This document shows positions 8,823 to 18,266 of a stretch of DNA of 64,000 nucleotides, in pieces. Both the position numbers and the translations under genes were made by a program. Each line of letters starts with the position of its first letter. Position 1 is the stretch's first letter. The notes beneath the pieces are model-generated. The model did no database searches. It saw only the letters and a program-made list of their open reading frames with translations, and was not told the DNA's origin. This DNA comes from Planctomycetota bacterium (GTDB lineage Bacteria > Planctomycetota > Phycisphaerae > Phycisphaerales > SM1A02), in contig JADFIR010000002.1 of NCBI GenBank assembly GCA_022566535.1, positions 1 to 64,000 on the forward strand. The letters run 5' to 3'.

Positions 8823-11761
8823 TGGTTCGCCTCTGAGGGGTCATTCACGGCCAGTTGCGCCTGCCAGAGCCGGGCGATGGCTCGCTCCACGTCAACTGCC
8901 TGCTCGAGCACATGGGTCATGCCTGCGCGGCGGCGGGCAGACTCGGCCAGGAGGTCCGCCAGCGGTTCACGGAGCTCGGGCTGCTCGGCCACGGCGAGAT
9001 ACGTCATCAGTTCGAGCAGGCCGACTTGCGTCGCCACGAATCGTTGCAACGATCCCTGGGTGAGTCGGAGGCGTACGGCGTGGCGGCGCTGAAGTTCGTT
9101 CAGATCACCCGGCACGGGATCGGCGACGCGCGCCAACGCAGCGCGGTCTCGCCACGCCTTCAATAACCCTTGCGCCACTCCGTGCACAGTCCCGGCGGTA
9201 TCCGAGGCGGACCCGCGCGGCCGCATTGCAGCCTGCCGGTTCAGATAGGATTCGATCACAGCCGCCGTCTGCTGGTCGATCCGGCCAGGGCCCAAGCGCT
9301 GCAAGCTCAGGGCGTGCTCGACCAGACCCAGCCGGGCATCGATCGCCCACGATTCTGAGCGACCCCTTGGCAACAGCCGGCCGGTAAACCGGCCAATAGT
9401 CTCGGCGGTGCGCTGGGAGGCCGATACACCGGGAAACTGATCGAGCATCTGCAGGGCGACATTCGCCCCGGCAGTAAACCGATCGACGACCACTGACTGG
9501 GCCAGTTTCCGCACGTCCTCCCAAGAGCTGTGATAGACCGCGCGAACGAGTGCCTCGGCATCGTTGGGCCCGAGATCGACGTTTGCGGCATTGCGCAGAA
9601 CGCGAAGGTGCTGCAATCTTTCCTCCGTATTGCGTCCACCCTGCTCGAAGGCCACGGCCCATTCGCCATCACGGCCGATCGGCCCACCAGGACGGGTCGG
9701 GTTGACAGACGAGGCGCCGGAGCCCGCAGACGATGCACCATCCGGGCTCGCCACCTCGATCGATTCGAGCCGGTCCAGGAGTTGACGGGCCGACGCCTCC
9801 TCACGGGCAACCATCCATGACGCGGCCTCGTTGAGCCGGCAGGCGATGACCAGTTGATCCATCAACCGGTCAGGATCGCCGGCGAGCGGGCGGTGCAGCT
9901 GCGATTGAGACAACGTCAACCACCGTGCCGCCAGAACGGGATCGACAGGGAGCCCAGGCGCTTCGGCATTTGGCTCGGCCACCGCCCAAGCGGCGTGAGG
10001 CCACCGCTGACTGATGCGATCGGCGATGCGCCGGCGAAACATCCAGTCGCCGTCGCTGGGAAGCACCAGATCGTCGCTGAACCACGAAGCCGCGCCTGAT
10101 TGGGCGAGCAGACTGGTCAACACCCACAGGTCCTGAGTGCTGATGCGCTGGTCGTCTTCAAAGAATTCGCGCAGGCGGTCCTTGACGATACTGCTGGAAT
10201 CAAAGTCCGACATCGATAGCAGACGGCCGAGAACGTTTACCCCGGGACCCGGCCGGGACAGGTCGGTGGAGCTGCGAAGGACAGCCTCTATTCCGAGCAT
10301 CACCGCGGTGCTCAGGCGATCGCCACTGCCCAGCCGGGCCTGGACTGCAATCCAACATTCCCAGAAGTCGTAGATCCGCTCGTCAGACTCCATTATGTCA
10401 ATGAGCGAAGCCACCGTTCCGTCCAGCCATGCTCCGGCCGCAGAGTTGAAGTCGGCGGCTGCTTGCAGCGCGGAACGGTTCAGGGCAATGTCCAGATGCG
10501 TGCGAGCCCGGTCGATTACAGCCGGTGAGAGATTTGCGGTGGAAGTGATCTTGGCCAGAGTCCCGGCCATCCATGCGCCTCGCCAGAGGTCCATCGGGTC
10601 GGCGAGTCGCCCCGATGGAGGCATCAGTGCCATGAGCAATCGATCGGCAACGCTCGGTGAATCGGACGCTTCGTAGAGTGCTTCCAAGATCGCCCGATCG
10701 ATCGCCGCGCGCGTGTCGTCGTCGATCATCGCCCAGCCGGCTCCGACCGTCCGCATGAAATCATCCCAGGCGCGATAGACCGCCTCGGACGGGTCATCGG
10801 AGATCGCGATGCGCCGCGCAACCGTTTCGATCTCTTGGGGCAACTGCGGACATTCGTCGGCAGCACGAGCGGTTTCCGGCGACAGCGCGCGGCCGAGGAA
10901 CGTCGGCGGCTGGGGGAACCTCGCCTGTCGATGCGTCGGTAGCGCGACCGGGCGAGCATCAGCCGCCTTGGTGGGCTCAGCCGGGGTACTGATCCAGGGC
11001 GACTTCAACGGGGGCAACACTGTGGTCTCATCGGCAGGAGTGAAACGGTGCGACTGTCCCGGGAACAATAAGAATCGTCCGGCGACCATAGCCACAAGCA
11101 AGGTGAGTAACCCAAACAACAACGAGAGCTTGATCGTCGTCGAGGCGGTGTCTTGGCGTAATTGCCGCGTGAGCCCGGTGAGCCGTAGCGACTCGGCCTC
11201 CCCCAGCCGCGGGGCGACCGTAGGTAAGGCGGCAACTCGAGCGGCGCCGGAGGTGATCTCGGCTGTCCCCAGGCGCGGTCCACCAGACTTGGCGTACTCA
11301 CTCAAGCCGGCGACGACTCGCATCAAGCCCTGTACGCTCACACCGTAGGCCCCCGCCAGGGCAACCAGCTTGGACCGTGTGTTCGCGTTCCATCCTCCGC
11401 AACCCACCAGCACCGCCAAGACATGGCGGTCAAAATCGGTGAGCGTTTCGGCGGCGATCGAATGGATCACGGCGGGTGCCGGGGCAGGCGGGCTGGATCG
11501 GCTGGTTGGGCTTACTGCGGCAAGTCTCCCCGCGCGCTCGATTGACGCCCCAAGCGTGCCTGCGGCTTGGCGCAGGCGCCGGCGAACCTGCTGGGCCTCT
11601 CGGCTTCGACCGCCGGGATGATGATCGACTTGACGCAGGCGTACTTCAAGGGCGGCGGACACCGAAGACGCGTCACACCTCTGCGACCGCAGACCCAACA
11701 GCCTCAGTGGGTCCGACGAGCTTTCAACCCCGAGGAAGCGCTGGAACGGATCGACCCTCAC
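8819..11761 (-). CDS. Large single-pass membrane protein of unknown function in the ExbB/ExbD operon
   Basis: The protein is 980 aa from a GTG start. The first 60 residues (DPFQRFLGV, DPLRLLGL) resemble the short J-like N-terminal modules common in planctomycete proteins. A single strong transmembrane helix lies at about 213-235 (LSLLFGLLTLLVAMVAGRFLLF). The following roughly 740 residues are mostly alpha-helical with no recognised domain. Both ends overlap neighbouring genes by four bases, which places it firmly in the operon. The topology predicts a small cytoplasmic head and a large periplasmic helical part. It could be a scaffold for the energised complex; this is inference. Confidence 0.78.
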   Translation of the reverse strand: MRVDPFQRFLGVESSSDPLRLLGLRSQRCDASSVSAALEVRLRQVDHHPGGRSREAQQVRRRLRQAAGTLGASIERAGRLAAVSPTSRSSPPAPAPAVIHSIAAETLTDFDRHVLAVLVGCGGWNANTRSKLVALAGAYGVSVQGLMRVVAGLSEYAKSGGPRLGTAEITSGAARVAALPTVAPRLGEAESLRLTGLTRQLRQDTASTTIKLSLLFGLLTLLVAMVAGRFLLFPGQSHRFTPADETTVLPPLKSPWISTPAEPTKAADARPVALPTHRQARFPQPPTFLGRALSPETARAADECPQLPQEIETVARRIAISDDPSEAVYRAWDDFMRTVGAGWAMIDDDTRAAIDRAILEALYEASDSPSVADRLLMALMPPSGRLADPMDLWRGAWMAGTLAKITSTANLSPAVIDRARTHLDIALNRSALQAAADFNSAAGAWLDGTVASLIDIMESDERIYDFWECWIAVQARLGSGDRLSTAVMLGIEAVLRSSTDLSRPGPGVNVLGRLLSMSDFDSSSIVKDRLREFFEDDQRISTQDLWVLTSLLAQSGAASWFSDDLVLPSDGDWMFRRRIADRISQRWPHAAWAVAEPNAEAPGLPVDPVLAARWLTLSQSQLHRPLAGDPDRLMDQLVIACRLNEAASWMVAREEASARQLLDRLESIEVASPDGASSAGSGASSVNPTRPGGPIGRDGEWAVAFEQGGRNTEERLQHLRVLRNAANVDLGPNDAEALVRAVYHSSWEDVRKLAQSVVVDRFTAGANVALQMLDQFPGVSASQRTAETIGRFTGRLLPRGRSESWAIDARLGLVEHALSLQRLGPGRIDQQTAAVIESYLNRQAAMRPRGSASDTAGTVHGVAQGLLKAWRDRAALARVADPVPGDLNELQRRHAVRLRLTQGSLQRFVATQVGLLELMTYLAVAEQPELREPLADLLAESARRRAGMTHVLEQAVDVERAIARLWQAQLAVNDPSEANQ

Positions 11762-14427
11762 GACGGTCGCTCCACAGCCGCTTGATCGGACCGCCGCGAT
11801 CCGGCCGCATCATCGGGTCGATCCTCGCCGGTGCCCGCAGGCCCGATGCGCAGGTCCAGTGCCCGGAGCCGTGACCCCCACGGCTCTGGGCCGTACGTCG
11901 GCGTGAGCTGCTTGTGTTGATCCATCACCGCGCGGGCTCGAGCAGGATCTCTATCCGCAAGCAGGGAAATCAGATGAAACTTCGCTTCGAACCATCGCTG
12001 CGTTCCCACCGCGCTACCCGCCACAAGCGTACGCCAGCATTCCAGCGCGCGATCCACTTTGCCCAGCTTCGCTGAAAGCAGCGCGGCAGCTCGCAGGAAT
12101 CCGGCTTCGGTCGGCCGGGCATTGAGCAAGGTTTCATAAAGCTCAAGCGCAGCCTGGGCGTCATCCAGATCACCGCTGCGCTGCCAGATAAGCATCAACG
12201 CATCGGCGACAGCAGCGTGGTAGGCAACCACATCCCGTCGTTGCAGCGCCTCGGACTTGTCGGCGAATTCGCCAAGGATTCGCATCCCGTGTCGGACCAC
12301 AAGATCCAGATCGGCGCGATCGACATACAGATCCCGCTGCCGCGCTCTGAACCGCAGCAACCCGTAGCGAAACAGACTTCGCTCGGCGAGGCGCGACCAC
12401 ACGGAAGCCTGGTCACGGGCCCAGAGCTCTTGCGCGATCGTATCCGCTGACGCAGAGTCTTCCCCAAGCAGGCGCTCCTGCACCCGGCGATAGTCCAGCT
12501 CATCGTCATACGTTGACAGATCGAACCCTCGCTTGCTTCGCAGCTCGTCGAGCGCGGCGAGGACGATTCCAGCATCGACCCGACGTTCGATGCCATCAGT
12601 CAGCGCAATCTCCAACACACGGCGACACCGCGCAACGTACTGCCCGACGGTCGGGTCGTCGATGGGATCCAGGCGTTGCGCGGCTGATCCAACGAGTGGC
12701 ACGGCGACAGCCAGGTATTCCTTGCCGTACGCCAGGCGCTGCTCGCCCGACGCCGTGCGGAAGAGTTGATAGAGGACCTGGGCGGCCCGCCGCTGGGCTA
12801 TGTCGTAGACCTCGCTGTGGGGAGGGATCGTCAACAAATCCTCGACCACTGTATGTGTTGGCTCCCTGGCCAAGCCGGCGCGCTTGAGGATGAGCTTCGG
12901 GGCATGCCGGCCGGAGGGATAGAGCGCCAGGACGCGATCGATCAGGTCCGACAGCTCCCGACTCAGCGTTTCGTTCCCGTCGGCCTGCACAACCTTGTCC
13001 AACGAAACGACGGCCATCCACAAGGCTTCGGGGGCATCATCGGGCCCAAGCCGCACCGCGGCCAACTGGAACGAATCACGGGCGGCGAGAAAGTGACTCT
13101 GAAAGTAGTGACACCACCCGATCAACCATCGACAGCTCGCGGCCGCCTCCGGGTAGCGATCAGCATCCGCCTCGGCCAGCGCCGCCTCGAACTCGTGGAT
13201 TGCCTGCTGGTAGAGGCGGACAAGTTGCTCGTCGGCTGGCGCCGGGCGGTCGTGCCCGTGAGCCATCCGGACATGGTCGTAGTGTTGGACGCCTTTGACG
13301 TACCGGATCGCGAATCCGGAATCTCCCATGGCGCCGACGCCGTAGCGCTCGGCGAGGTCCAGTACCTGTTGCAGCTCACCTCGTGCGGCGAGGGCAGTGA
13401 CGGCGAAGCGGGCAAGCTCGGCCGCCGGCCGGCTTTCGGGCTTAGCTTCCAGCGCGTGCACCGCCGCCAACCGAAGCCACGCCAGCGGCGGCGGCCTTGC
13501 AGCATTCGACTCGTCGGCGAGGATTGCCCTGGCCGAGCGATACTCGCCGTGCTCTAGATAGACAGCGATCTTCCATACGCCAACGCGCTCGCGCAGCGGA
13601 GCGTACGCTCGGTCATGCTCCAAAAGCTCGATCCATTTGATTGCGGTGGCCGATGATGAGGTAAGGGATTTGCACAAGGCCATGCCCAGAATCGAGCGCG
13701 CCACCGCTTCGGAGGAGCGGAGATCCACCGAGATCTCCTGCGGTTGCGGGCGGGAAGACTCCGCCTCCACCAACTGTGCGAACAGTTCCTCGGCCACCTT
13801 GGCATTGTCCGGCCGATGGTGTAGCCAGGACTTGTAGTACAGGGCCCAGGCGTTGAGGAAGGTGCATTGAGCGAGAAGTCGCTGCAAGCGCTGGGCTTGG
13901 TCAGCGAGCATGTCGGCGGCGCTTCCGCTGGCTCGCGCCAGTCGGCGGTCGGCCAGCTGCACTCGCTCCTCTATTTGCCCGCGCAACTGATACAACTGCG
14001 GAATGATCTCCGAAAGCGTTTCCTTGGCCTGGGCGATCTCCTCGTCACTGCTCTGGCGCAATCGATGGTCTTCTGCGATCTGCTCCGCCGCGCGATAAGC
14101 CCCTCGCAGCAGGGCGAGACGAAGCTCTTGGCCGGTGTTCGGGGCAACGGAGGAAAGCAGCCGCCGGCTACGCTGTTCCAGGTGCACACGAGCAGCGGGA
14201 TCATCGGTCGATTCCAGGAGCTGGGCGTAGATACCGACCAGCCGAAGGATCAACTCCTGCCGCTCAGGGCCCGCGAGATCATCCAACTGCTGCTCGAGAT
14301 GGACGGCCAGCAATTGCCGCAGCCCATGGCGCTGCAGGTAGGCTGCCACCTCGTCGGCACGCGCGTTACCAGACAGCAACAGTGCGGCGGACGCGATCAG
14401 CAGCAGCACCCTACTCGTCGGGGACAT
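11758..14427 (-). CDS. Exported TPR-like helical protein
   Basis: The protein is 889 aa with a clear signal peptide (MSPTSRVLLLIASAALLLSGNARA). The mature part is alpha-helical with repeated helix pairs resembling TPR units, for example SCRWLIGWCHYFQSHFLAARD and AALELYETLLNARPTEAGFLR. No enzyme motif was seen. It overlaps the upstream exbD gene by 17 bases and the downstream 980-aa gene by four. Planctomycete operons often pair periplasmic TPR proteins with ExbB/ExbD motors. The protein is probably the periplasmic partner of the complex, which is inference from operon position. Confidence 0.8.
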   Translation of the reverse strand: MSPTSRVLLLIASAALLLSGNARADEVAAYLQRHGLRQLLAVHLEQQLDDLAGPERQELILRLVGIYAQLLESTDDPAARVHLEQRSRRLLSSVAPNTGQELRLALLRGAYRAAEQIAEDHRLRQSSDEEIAQAKETLSEIIPQLYQLRGQIEERVQLADRRLARASGSAADMLADQAQRLQRLLAQCTFLNAWALYYKSWLHHRPDNAKVAEELFAQLVEAESSRPQPQEISVDLRSSEAVARSILGMALCKSLTSSSATAIKWIELLEHDRAYAPLRERVGVWKIAVYLEHGEYRSARAILADESNAARPPPLAWLRLAAVHALEAKPESRPAAELARFAVTALAARGELQQVLDLAERYGVGAMGDSGFAIRYVKGVQHYDHVRMAHGHDRPAPADEQLVRLYQQAIHEFEAALAEADADRYPEAAASCRWLIGWCHYFQSHFLAARDSFQLAAVRLGPDDAPEALWMAVVSLDKVVQADGNETLSRELSDLIDRVLALYPSGRHAPKLILKRAGLAREPTHTVVEDLLTIPPHSEVYDIAQRRAAQVLYQLFRTASGEQRLAYGKEYLAVAVPLVGSAAQRLDPIDDPTVGQYVARCRRVLEIALTDGIERRVDAGIVLAALDELRSKRGFDLSTYDDELDYRRVQERLLGEDSASADTIAQELWARDQASVWSRLAERSLFRYGLLRFRARQRDLYVDRADLDLVVRHGMRILGEFADKSEALQRRDVVAYHAAVADALMLIWQRSGDLDDAQAALELYETLLNARPTEAGFLRAAALLSAKLGKVDRALECWRTLVAGSAVGTQRWFEAKFHLISLLADRDPARARAVMDQHKQLTPTYGPEPWGSRLRALDLRIGPAGTGEDRPDDAAGSRRSDQAAVERPS

Positions 14428-14833
14428 ACGTCACCTGCTCAAATCCCGCATCCCGCGCCGCCTGAATCGCAGCGGCTGCGAAGCCGACCGGCACACCGTC
14501 GGATACCTTGACGAACAGACCGGCCGGCATATACAAGTGGTGAAGCGCGGCCAGCAGCTCACGCTTGCTCCTGAAGATCTCAGTTCCCAGGCGGTAGGCG
14601 GGAGTTCCGTCCACTAAGAGCACCTCAACGATCTGTGGCTGAAAGTCGGCGGCAGGTCCCGCGGCGCTGTCCGCACGGGTCTGAAGCGATGGGCTCAGTC
14701 GATCCTCAGGCTGGGCCAGCACCATCGTCACCATGAAATACATCAGCAGCAGAAACGTCACATCGATCATGCTGGCGAGATTCAGGGTGATGCTCCGAGG
14801 ACGGCGTCGAGATGGCTTGCGCTGGATTCTCAT
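14411..14833 (-). CDS. exbD: ExbD/TolR-family proton-channel subunit (second copy)
   Basis: The protein is 140 aa with a short basic cytoplasmic N-terminus and one transmembrane helix at about 18-40. The helix contains the ExbD/TolR hallmark NLASMIDVTFLLLMYFMVT, and its aspartate (about 23) is the conserved proton-relay residue. The periplasmic part has the usual alpha/beta fold signature (FVKVSDGVP). It lies 14 bp after the other exbD. Two different ExbD paralogs with one ExbB is a common arrangement in Bacteroidetes and Planctomycetota, where heteromeric stators are suspected. Confidence 0.9.
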   Translation of the reverse strand: MRIQRKPSRRRPRSITLNLASMIDVTFLLLMYFMVTMVLAQPEDRLSPSLQTRADSAAGPAADFQPQIVEVLLVDGTPAYRLGTEIFRSKRELLAALHHLYMPAGLFVKVSDGVPVGFAAAAIQAARDAGFEQVTYVPDE

Positions 14834-14847
14834 CGCGGCGGCGCCTA

Positions 14848-15273
14848 TCAGGGGACTTGCGTGGCCAACCTGGCCGAGCCGACGCCCAACGATCTGAGCA
14901 TGGTCACGACCTGGTTCAATCGGGCGGAGTCGGCGTCGCGATCTGCGCGAATCAGCATCTTGAGTTGCCGCGGCGGGCGATCCGGTGAGCGCCGGATCTC
15001 CTGGTGAACAATCTCCTCCAGCCTGCGCAGATCAACGGTTCGATCGGAGACAATGATCGCACCCTCGCGGGTGATGTTGATGATGAGACCGGCTTCATCC
15101 GGAGCTTCGTACTGCTCACCTTTCTCGATAGGAAGATCAATCTCCGCGCGGGTCAGCCGAGCGAACCGCGCGGTCGTCATAAAGAAGATGATCAGCAGGA
15201 ACACCACGTCGATCATCGGCGTGATCTCCACGGAAACGCTGCGACTGCGATACTTCGGTGAGCTGAACTTCAC
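14848..15273 (-). CDS. exbD: ExbD/TolR-family proton-channel subunit (first copy)
   Basis: The protein is 141 aa from a GTG that overlaps the exbB/tolQ stop by four bases. The membrane helix VEITPMIDVVFLLIIFFMTT carries the conserved Asp (about 22). The periplasmic domain has the typical LPIEKGE, a strand series, and KMLIRADRDA followed by a final helix VVTMLRSLG. It is a canonical ExbD/TolR subunit working with the adjacent MotA/TolQ/ExbB protein to convert proton flow into motion in an anchored partner, here probably the vWA protein at 17199-18194. Confidence 0.92.
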   Translation of the reverse strand: MKFSSPKYRSRSVSVEITPMIDVVFLLIIFFMTTARFARLTRAEIDLPIEKGEQYEAPDEAGLIINITREGAIIVSDRTVDLRRLEEIVHQEIRRSPDRPPRQLKMLIRADRDADSARLNQVVTMLRSLGVGSARLATQVP

Positions 15274-16073
15274 GATGACACTCCACCGCCGGCGCCCGCC
15301 GCAGCACCTCGACTCGAAGTCGGCGACGCCGGCTGCGCAGCCGAGGCAACAGGTTTCGGCCGCGCCGCGGGACCTGCCGGCCGGGATACACCCGTTGATT
15401 CCAGGTGAAGGACCAGTCGCTCAATCTCCAGCGCTGCTTCGGAGGCAAATGCGTCGATGCGGTTACCGAAATACCGGTACAGCGCGATGCAGGGAATGGC
15501 CAGGATCAACCCCATCAGCGTCGTTACCAGGGCCAGACTGATGTTGCTGGCAAGCTGTTCATGGTTCGGCGTGGCGGTTCGGGACAGCGTCTCGAAAGCG
15601 CCCACCATGCCCAGCACGGTCCCCAACAGGCCCAGCAGCGGCGCGATCGAACCAATCACACCCAGGGCGTCCGTCGAGCGGTAGAGTCTTGCGGTCTGGT
15701 CCTCCCCGGCCTCTTCGATGGCGTTCTTGATCTCGAAAGCCCCGAACGCGGACTTTTGATATCGCGTGATCCCGGCTGCCAAGATGCGGGTGAGATACGA
15801 GTCATTGTCCGGATTTAAGCAGTACTCCAAAGCCGCGTTCACCCGGCCCTGCGCGAGCACCTCGTCGAGATGCTCCAGTTGCGCTGCCGGGATCAGCGCG
15901 CCTCGCCTGATCTGCACCAGGTGCATGATGATGAGCGCCAACGCCAACACACTCAACCCAAGGATGACATATCCCACCGCCCCCCCGCTTTGAATGGTGT
16001 CCCACCAGGTGGCGCCGGGCCCATCGGCGTCCGCCTGGGCCAAGACGATGGTGATCGCGCGCGTAGCAGTCAT
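15270..16073 (-). CDS. MotA/TolQ/ExbB-family proton-channel protein
   Basis: The protein is 267 aa with three hydrophobic segments at about 33-52, 140-163 and 178-203. The family signature PLLGLLGTVLGMVGAF lies in the second, and ALVTTLMGLILAIP with its conserved Thr residues in the third. It resembles ExbB/TolQ more than MotA in length. The C-terminal 40 residues are a low-complexity Ala/Pro/Gly tail. The start codon overlaps the previous stop, and the stop overlaps exbD. It forms the stator pentamer in known systems. No TolA, TolB, Pal or TonB homologue is visible nearby. Confidence 0.92.
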   Translation of the reverse strand: MTATRAITIVLAQADADGPGATWWDTIQSGGAVGYVILGLSVLALALIIMHLVQIRRGALIPAAQLEHLDEVLAQGRVNAALEYCLNPDNDSYLTRILAAGITRYQKSAFGAFEIKNAIEEAGEDQTARLYRSTDALGVIGSIAPLLGLLGTVLGMVGAFETLSRTATPNHEQLASNISLALVTTLMGLILAIPCIALYRYFGNRIDAFASEAALEIERLVLHLESTGVSRPAGPAARPKPVASAAQPASPTSSRGAAAGAGGGVSS

Positions 16074-17194
16074 TCGGATTCCTCACGTTGCCCCAAGCCG
16101 GCTTCGGGTTGCAGCGAATTGATTCGCAGTTCCCCGACCGCGTGCACCGGATGATTGGGAAAGCTTCGTTGAAGTTCCACAGCGAGACCGGCCGCAGCGT
16201 CGGCGTCACCGGACTGCCGCAGGGCGTCCGTCACATAGGCGAGCGCAAGTCCCGCAAGATAGGGCTGGCTACGGCCGAAGCGCGCGGGCAGGTGGATCAG
16301 GCTCACCATGCCTTGTTGGCGCCGCCCGATGCCGCTGTCGCGAAGCAGCGACAGGCCGATGTGAAACCGGCCCCAGGCTTCGGCCCACGCCGGCAGCGTT
16401 GGGATCGCACGCAACAGACGTTGCCGGGCGGTCTGGCGGTTGCCTGGGGCGACGGCACCGCATTCAACCAGCAATTGGAGCAATTCGACGCCCTGATGGT
16501 CCGGCAGGTCAAGCTGCCCCGTCCTGGGGGACGCTCGACCAAGCGCCTGCATTACGGTCAGGCGATACAGCCCGGCAAGTGCTGCGACCACCTCATCGCC
16601 CCGGGCGTCGTATCCGGCCAGCCCATTCTCCAGCGACTCCAGCAGCGGCATCGGCAGCCACGCGGGGGCCAGCTGGGGGCACAACGACGTCGGCACATCG
16701 ATCACTACCGGCAGCACCGCATAGCTGACCGTGGTTACCTTCGCCCGCCGAAGCCGACCGACCTCCAAGGCGGGGATGACCGCCCGGGCATGGTCGGCAC
16801 GGGCTAATCGGCATCGCAGCAGACCCTCGGCCACGACGAGGGCTGTCTCATGCGTGTGCCCCCGGTACCGCTCAAACAGCCGCTCGAGCAGCGGCTCCGC
16901 GAGGGCCGTGTCGTTGCGCTCAACACGGCTGCGGGCACGCCACAGATCAACCGCCACCACCATCCGTGATTCAAGCGTCGGCTCGTGGATCTCACTGACA
17001 ACTCGGCGAACCCGGTCCCAGGGAATGACGCGCACATCGCCGAGCCCGCTACGGATGGTGACGCCCGCATCATCGATGATCGTGATGTTCCCCTCCAGCG
17101 CCGGCTCGGTCCCCCGCCGCTCGACCACGTCGCCCAGCGCTGCCTGGGCCATGAGCCCGACGAAACAAACTAGAGCTCGAACAAGAGACGTCAT
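16070..17194 (-). CDS. Exported hypothetical protein of the ExbB/ExbD operon
   Basis: I chose ATG 17194 (374 aa), four bases after the vWA stop, over the TTG at 17218. The signal peptide is MTSLVRALVCFVGLMAQAALG. Residues about 35-65 (EGNITIIDDAGVTIRSGLG.. IPWDRVRRV) form a small beta unit also seen at the N-terminus of the protease at 39792, and common in planctomycete exported proteins. The rest is helical and TPR-like (RFHIGLSLLRDSG, LALAYVTDALRQSGDADAA). No enzyme motif was seen. Function is unknown; it is likely a periplasmic component of the complex. Confidence 0.78.
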   Translation of the reverse strand: MTSLVRALVCFVGLMAQAALGDVVERRGTEPALEGNITIIDDAGVTIRSGLGDVRVIPWDRVRRVVSEIHEPTLESRMVVAVDLWRARSRVERNDTALAEPLLERLFERYRGHTHETALVVAEGLLRCRLARADHARAVIPALEVGRLRRAKVTTVSYAVLPVVIDVPTSLCPQLAPAWLPMPLLESLENGLAGYDARGDEVVAALAGLYRLTVMQALGRASPRTGQLDLPDHQGVELLQLLVECGAVAPGNRQTARQRLLRAIPTLPAWAEAWGRFHIGLSLLRDSGIGRRQQGMVSLIHLPARFGRSQPYLAGLALAYVTDALRQSGDADAAAGLAVELQRSFPNHPVHAVGELRINSLQPEAGLGQREESE

Positions 17195-17198
17195 CGCA

Positions 17199-18194
17199 TT
17201 ACCACTGCTCGGATTCAACGAACCGATAGACGCCGCCGGACCGTCTGGCGATGTCCTTGAGCTGGTCCTGGCTGGCCGGGTCGCCGAAGGCGATGGTGTT
17301 TATCGCGACGCGCTTGCCACGGCTGTTGAGTGCCGAAACCATTCCAGCCGTGCCTTGGGGAATCTCGCCGTCGGTCAGAAAGAAGATGACGTCCGGGCGA
17401 TGTGCCAGCGAGAAGACCTGGAGGAAAGCCGGCTCGGGTCTCGTCCCCCCACCTGGATCAACGCGGTTGAGCCAGCGTATGAGGCTGCTGATCGTGGTCA
17501 CGCGGGCGCGGGTCCAATCGCGCTGGATCGGCGGGGCGGCGATGTTCGACGAGAACAGCACGATATAAAAGGATGCATAGTCGGGAAGGGTTTCGATCGA
17601 CCGAGCAAGCTCGCGCATGGCGATGTCGATCTTGCGGTCATGGCCCATTGACCCGGAGACATCCACGATGTAGGCAAAGCGCGTCCCCCGCGAGCTGACG
17701 CCGAAGAACGTGGTTCCCGCTGCGCCGCCTCCTAACGCCTCCACGCCCCCCTCCCCGGCGCCCGACCCGCCAAGCGTTGGGATGGACCCGGCGGCTGAGA
17801 TCTCCAGGCTGGCCATGGGGGCGTCGATATCCAGCTCGCTTATGGGGTTGTCATCCGGCAGGTCGTCGAACGATGAAATGATCTGCGGCGTCAAATCCTC
17901 GAACGCGAAGTCCGCAAGCTGCGTCAACTCCTGCTCGGTAAGAACGGCAAACTCAATACTGACCGGCTGCACACCCGGCCCCGGGGGCACCGCACGACGA
18001 ATGAAGTTCAGATACAGCATCAGCCCAAGATGGACCAGTATTGAGACCGAGACACCCATGATCAACAGATGGCGCCGGCGACGCCGCCCCAGCAGCTCAC
18101 GCTGCTCCTCCAGCCGTCGAACGCTCTGCTGCAACTCGGCGATGGTGGCGCGAAGGTGGCCAGGCTGCTGCGATTCGTGACGTGGCTCGTTCAC
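17199..18194 (-). CDS. TonB/TolA-like membrane-anchored vWA-domain protein (proposed ExbB/ExbD client)
   Basis: I chose GTG 18194, which has GGAG five bases upstream. The ORF-track extension to 18545 overlaps pyrH and is not credible. The protein is 331 aa. Residues 13-36 are a cytoplasmic helix rich in Glu/Arg. A basic stop RRRRR precedes one transmembrane helix at about 43-65, which contains SILVH (S51, H55), the SxxxH spacing used by TonB and TolA to couple to ExbB/ExbD or TolQ/TolR. A flexible Asp/Gly-rich linker follows, then a vWA domain at about 171-331 with intact MIDAS residues: DVSGS (178-182), T251 in GGGT and D275 in LTDGE. It is the first gene of the operon. I infer a motor-driven periplasmic vWA effector. 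Confidence 0.85.
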   Translation of the reverse strand: MNEPRHESQQPGHLRATIAELQQSVRRLEEQRELLGRRRRRHLLIMGVSVSILVHLGLMLYLNFIRRAVPPGPGVQPVSIEFAVLTEQELTQLADFAFEDLTPQIISSFDDLPDDNPISELDIDAPMASLEISAAGSIPTLGGSGAGEGGVEALGGGAAGTTFFGVSSRGTRFAYIVDVSGSMGHDRKIDIAMRELARSIETLPDYASFYIVLFSSNIAAPPIQRDWTRARVTTISSLIRWLNRVDPGGGTRPEPAFLQVFSLAHRPDVIFFLTDGEIPQGTAGMVSALNSRGKRVAINTIAFGDPASQDQLKDIARRSGGVYRFVESEQW

Positions 18195-18266
18195 CGATTC
18201 TCCATACGAAGGAAGGTTCGGCCGGTTTCGTCCGGCACCGGTCACGCACATAATAGGAGGGTTGAA

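Noticed and set aside
12766-13557. 263-aa plus-strand ORF inside the 889-aa TPR-like gene
   Set aside because: The opposite strand has a signal peptide and operon overlaps on both ends. This ORF is a shadow.
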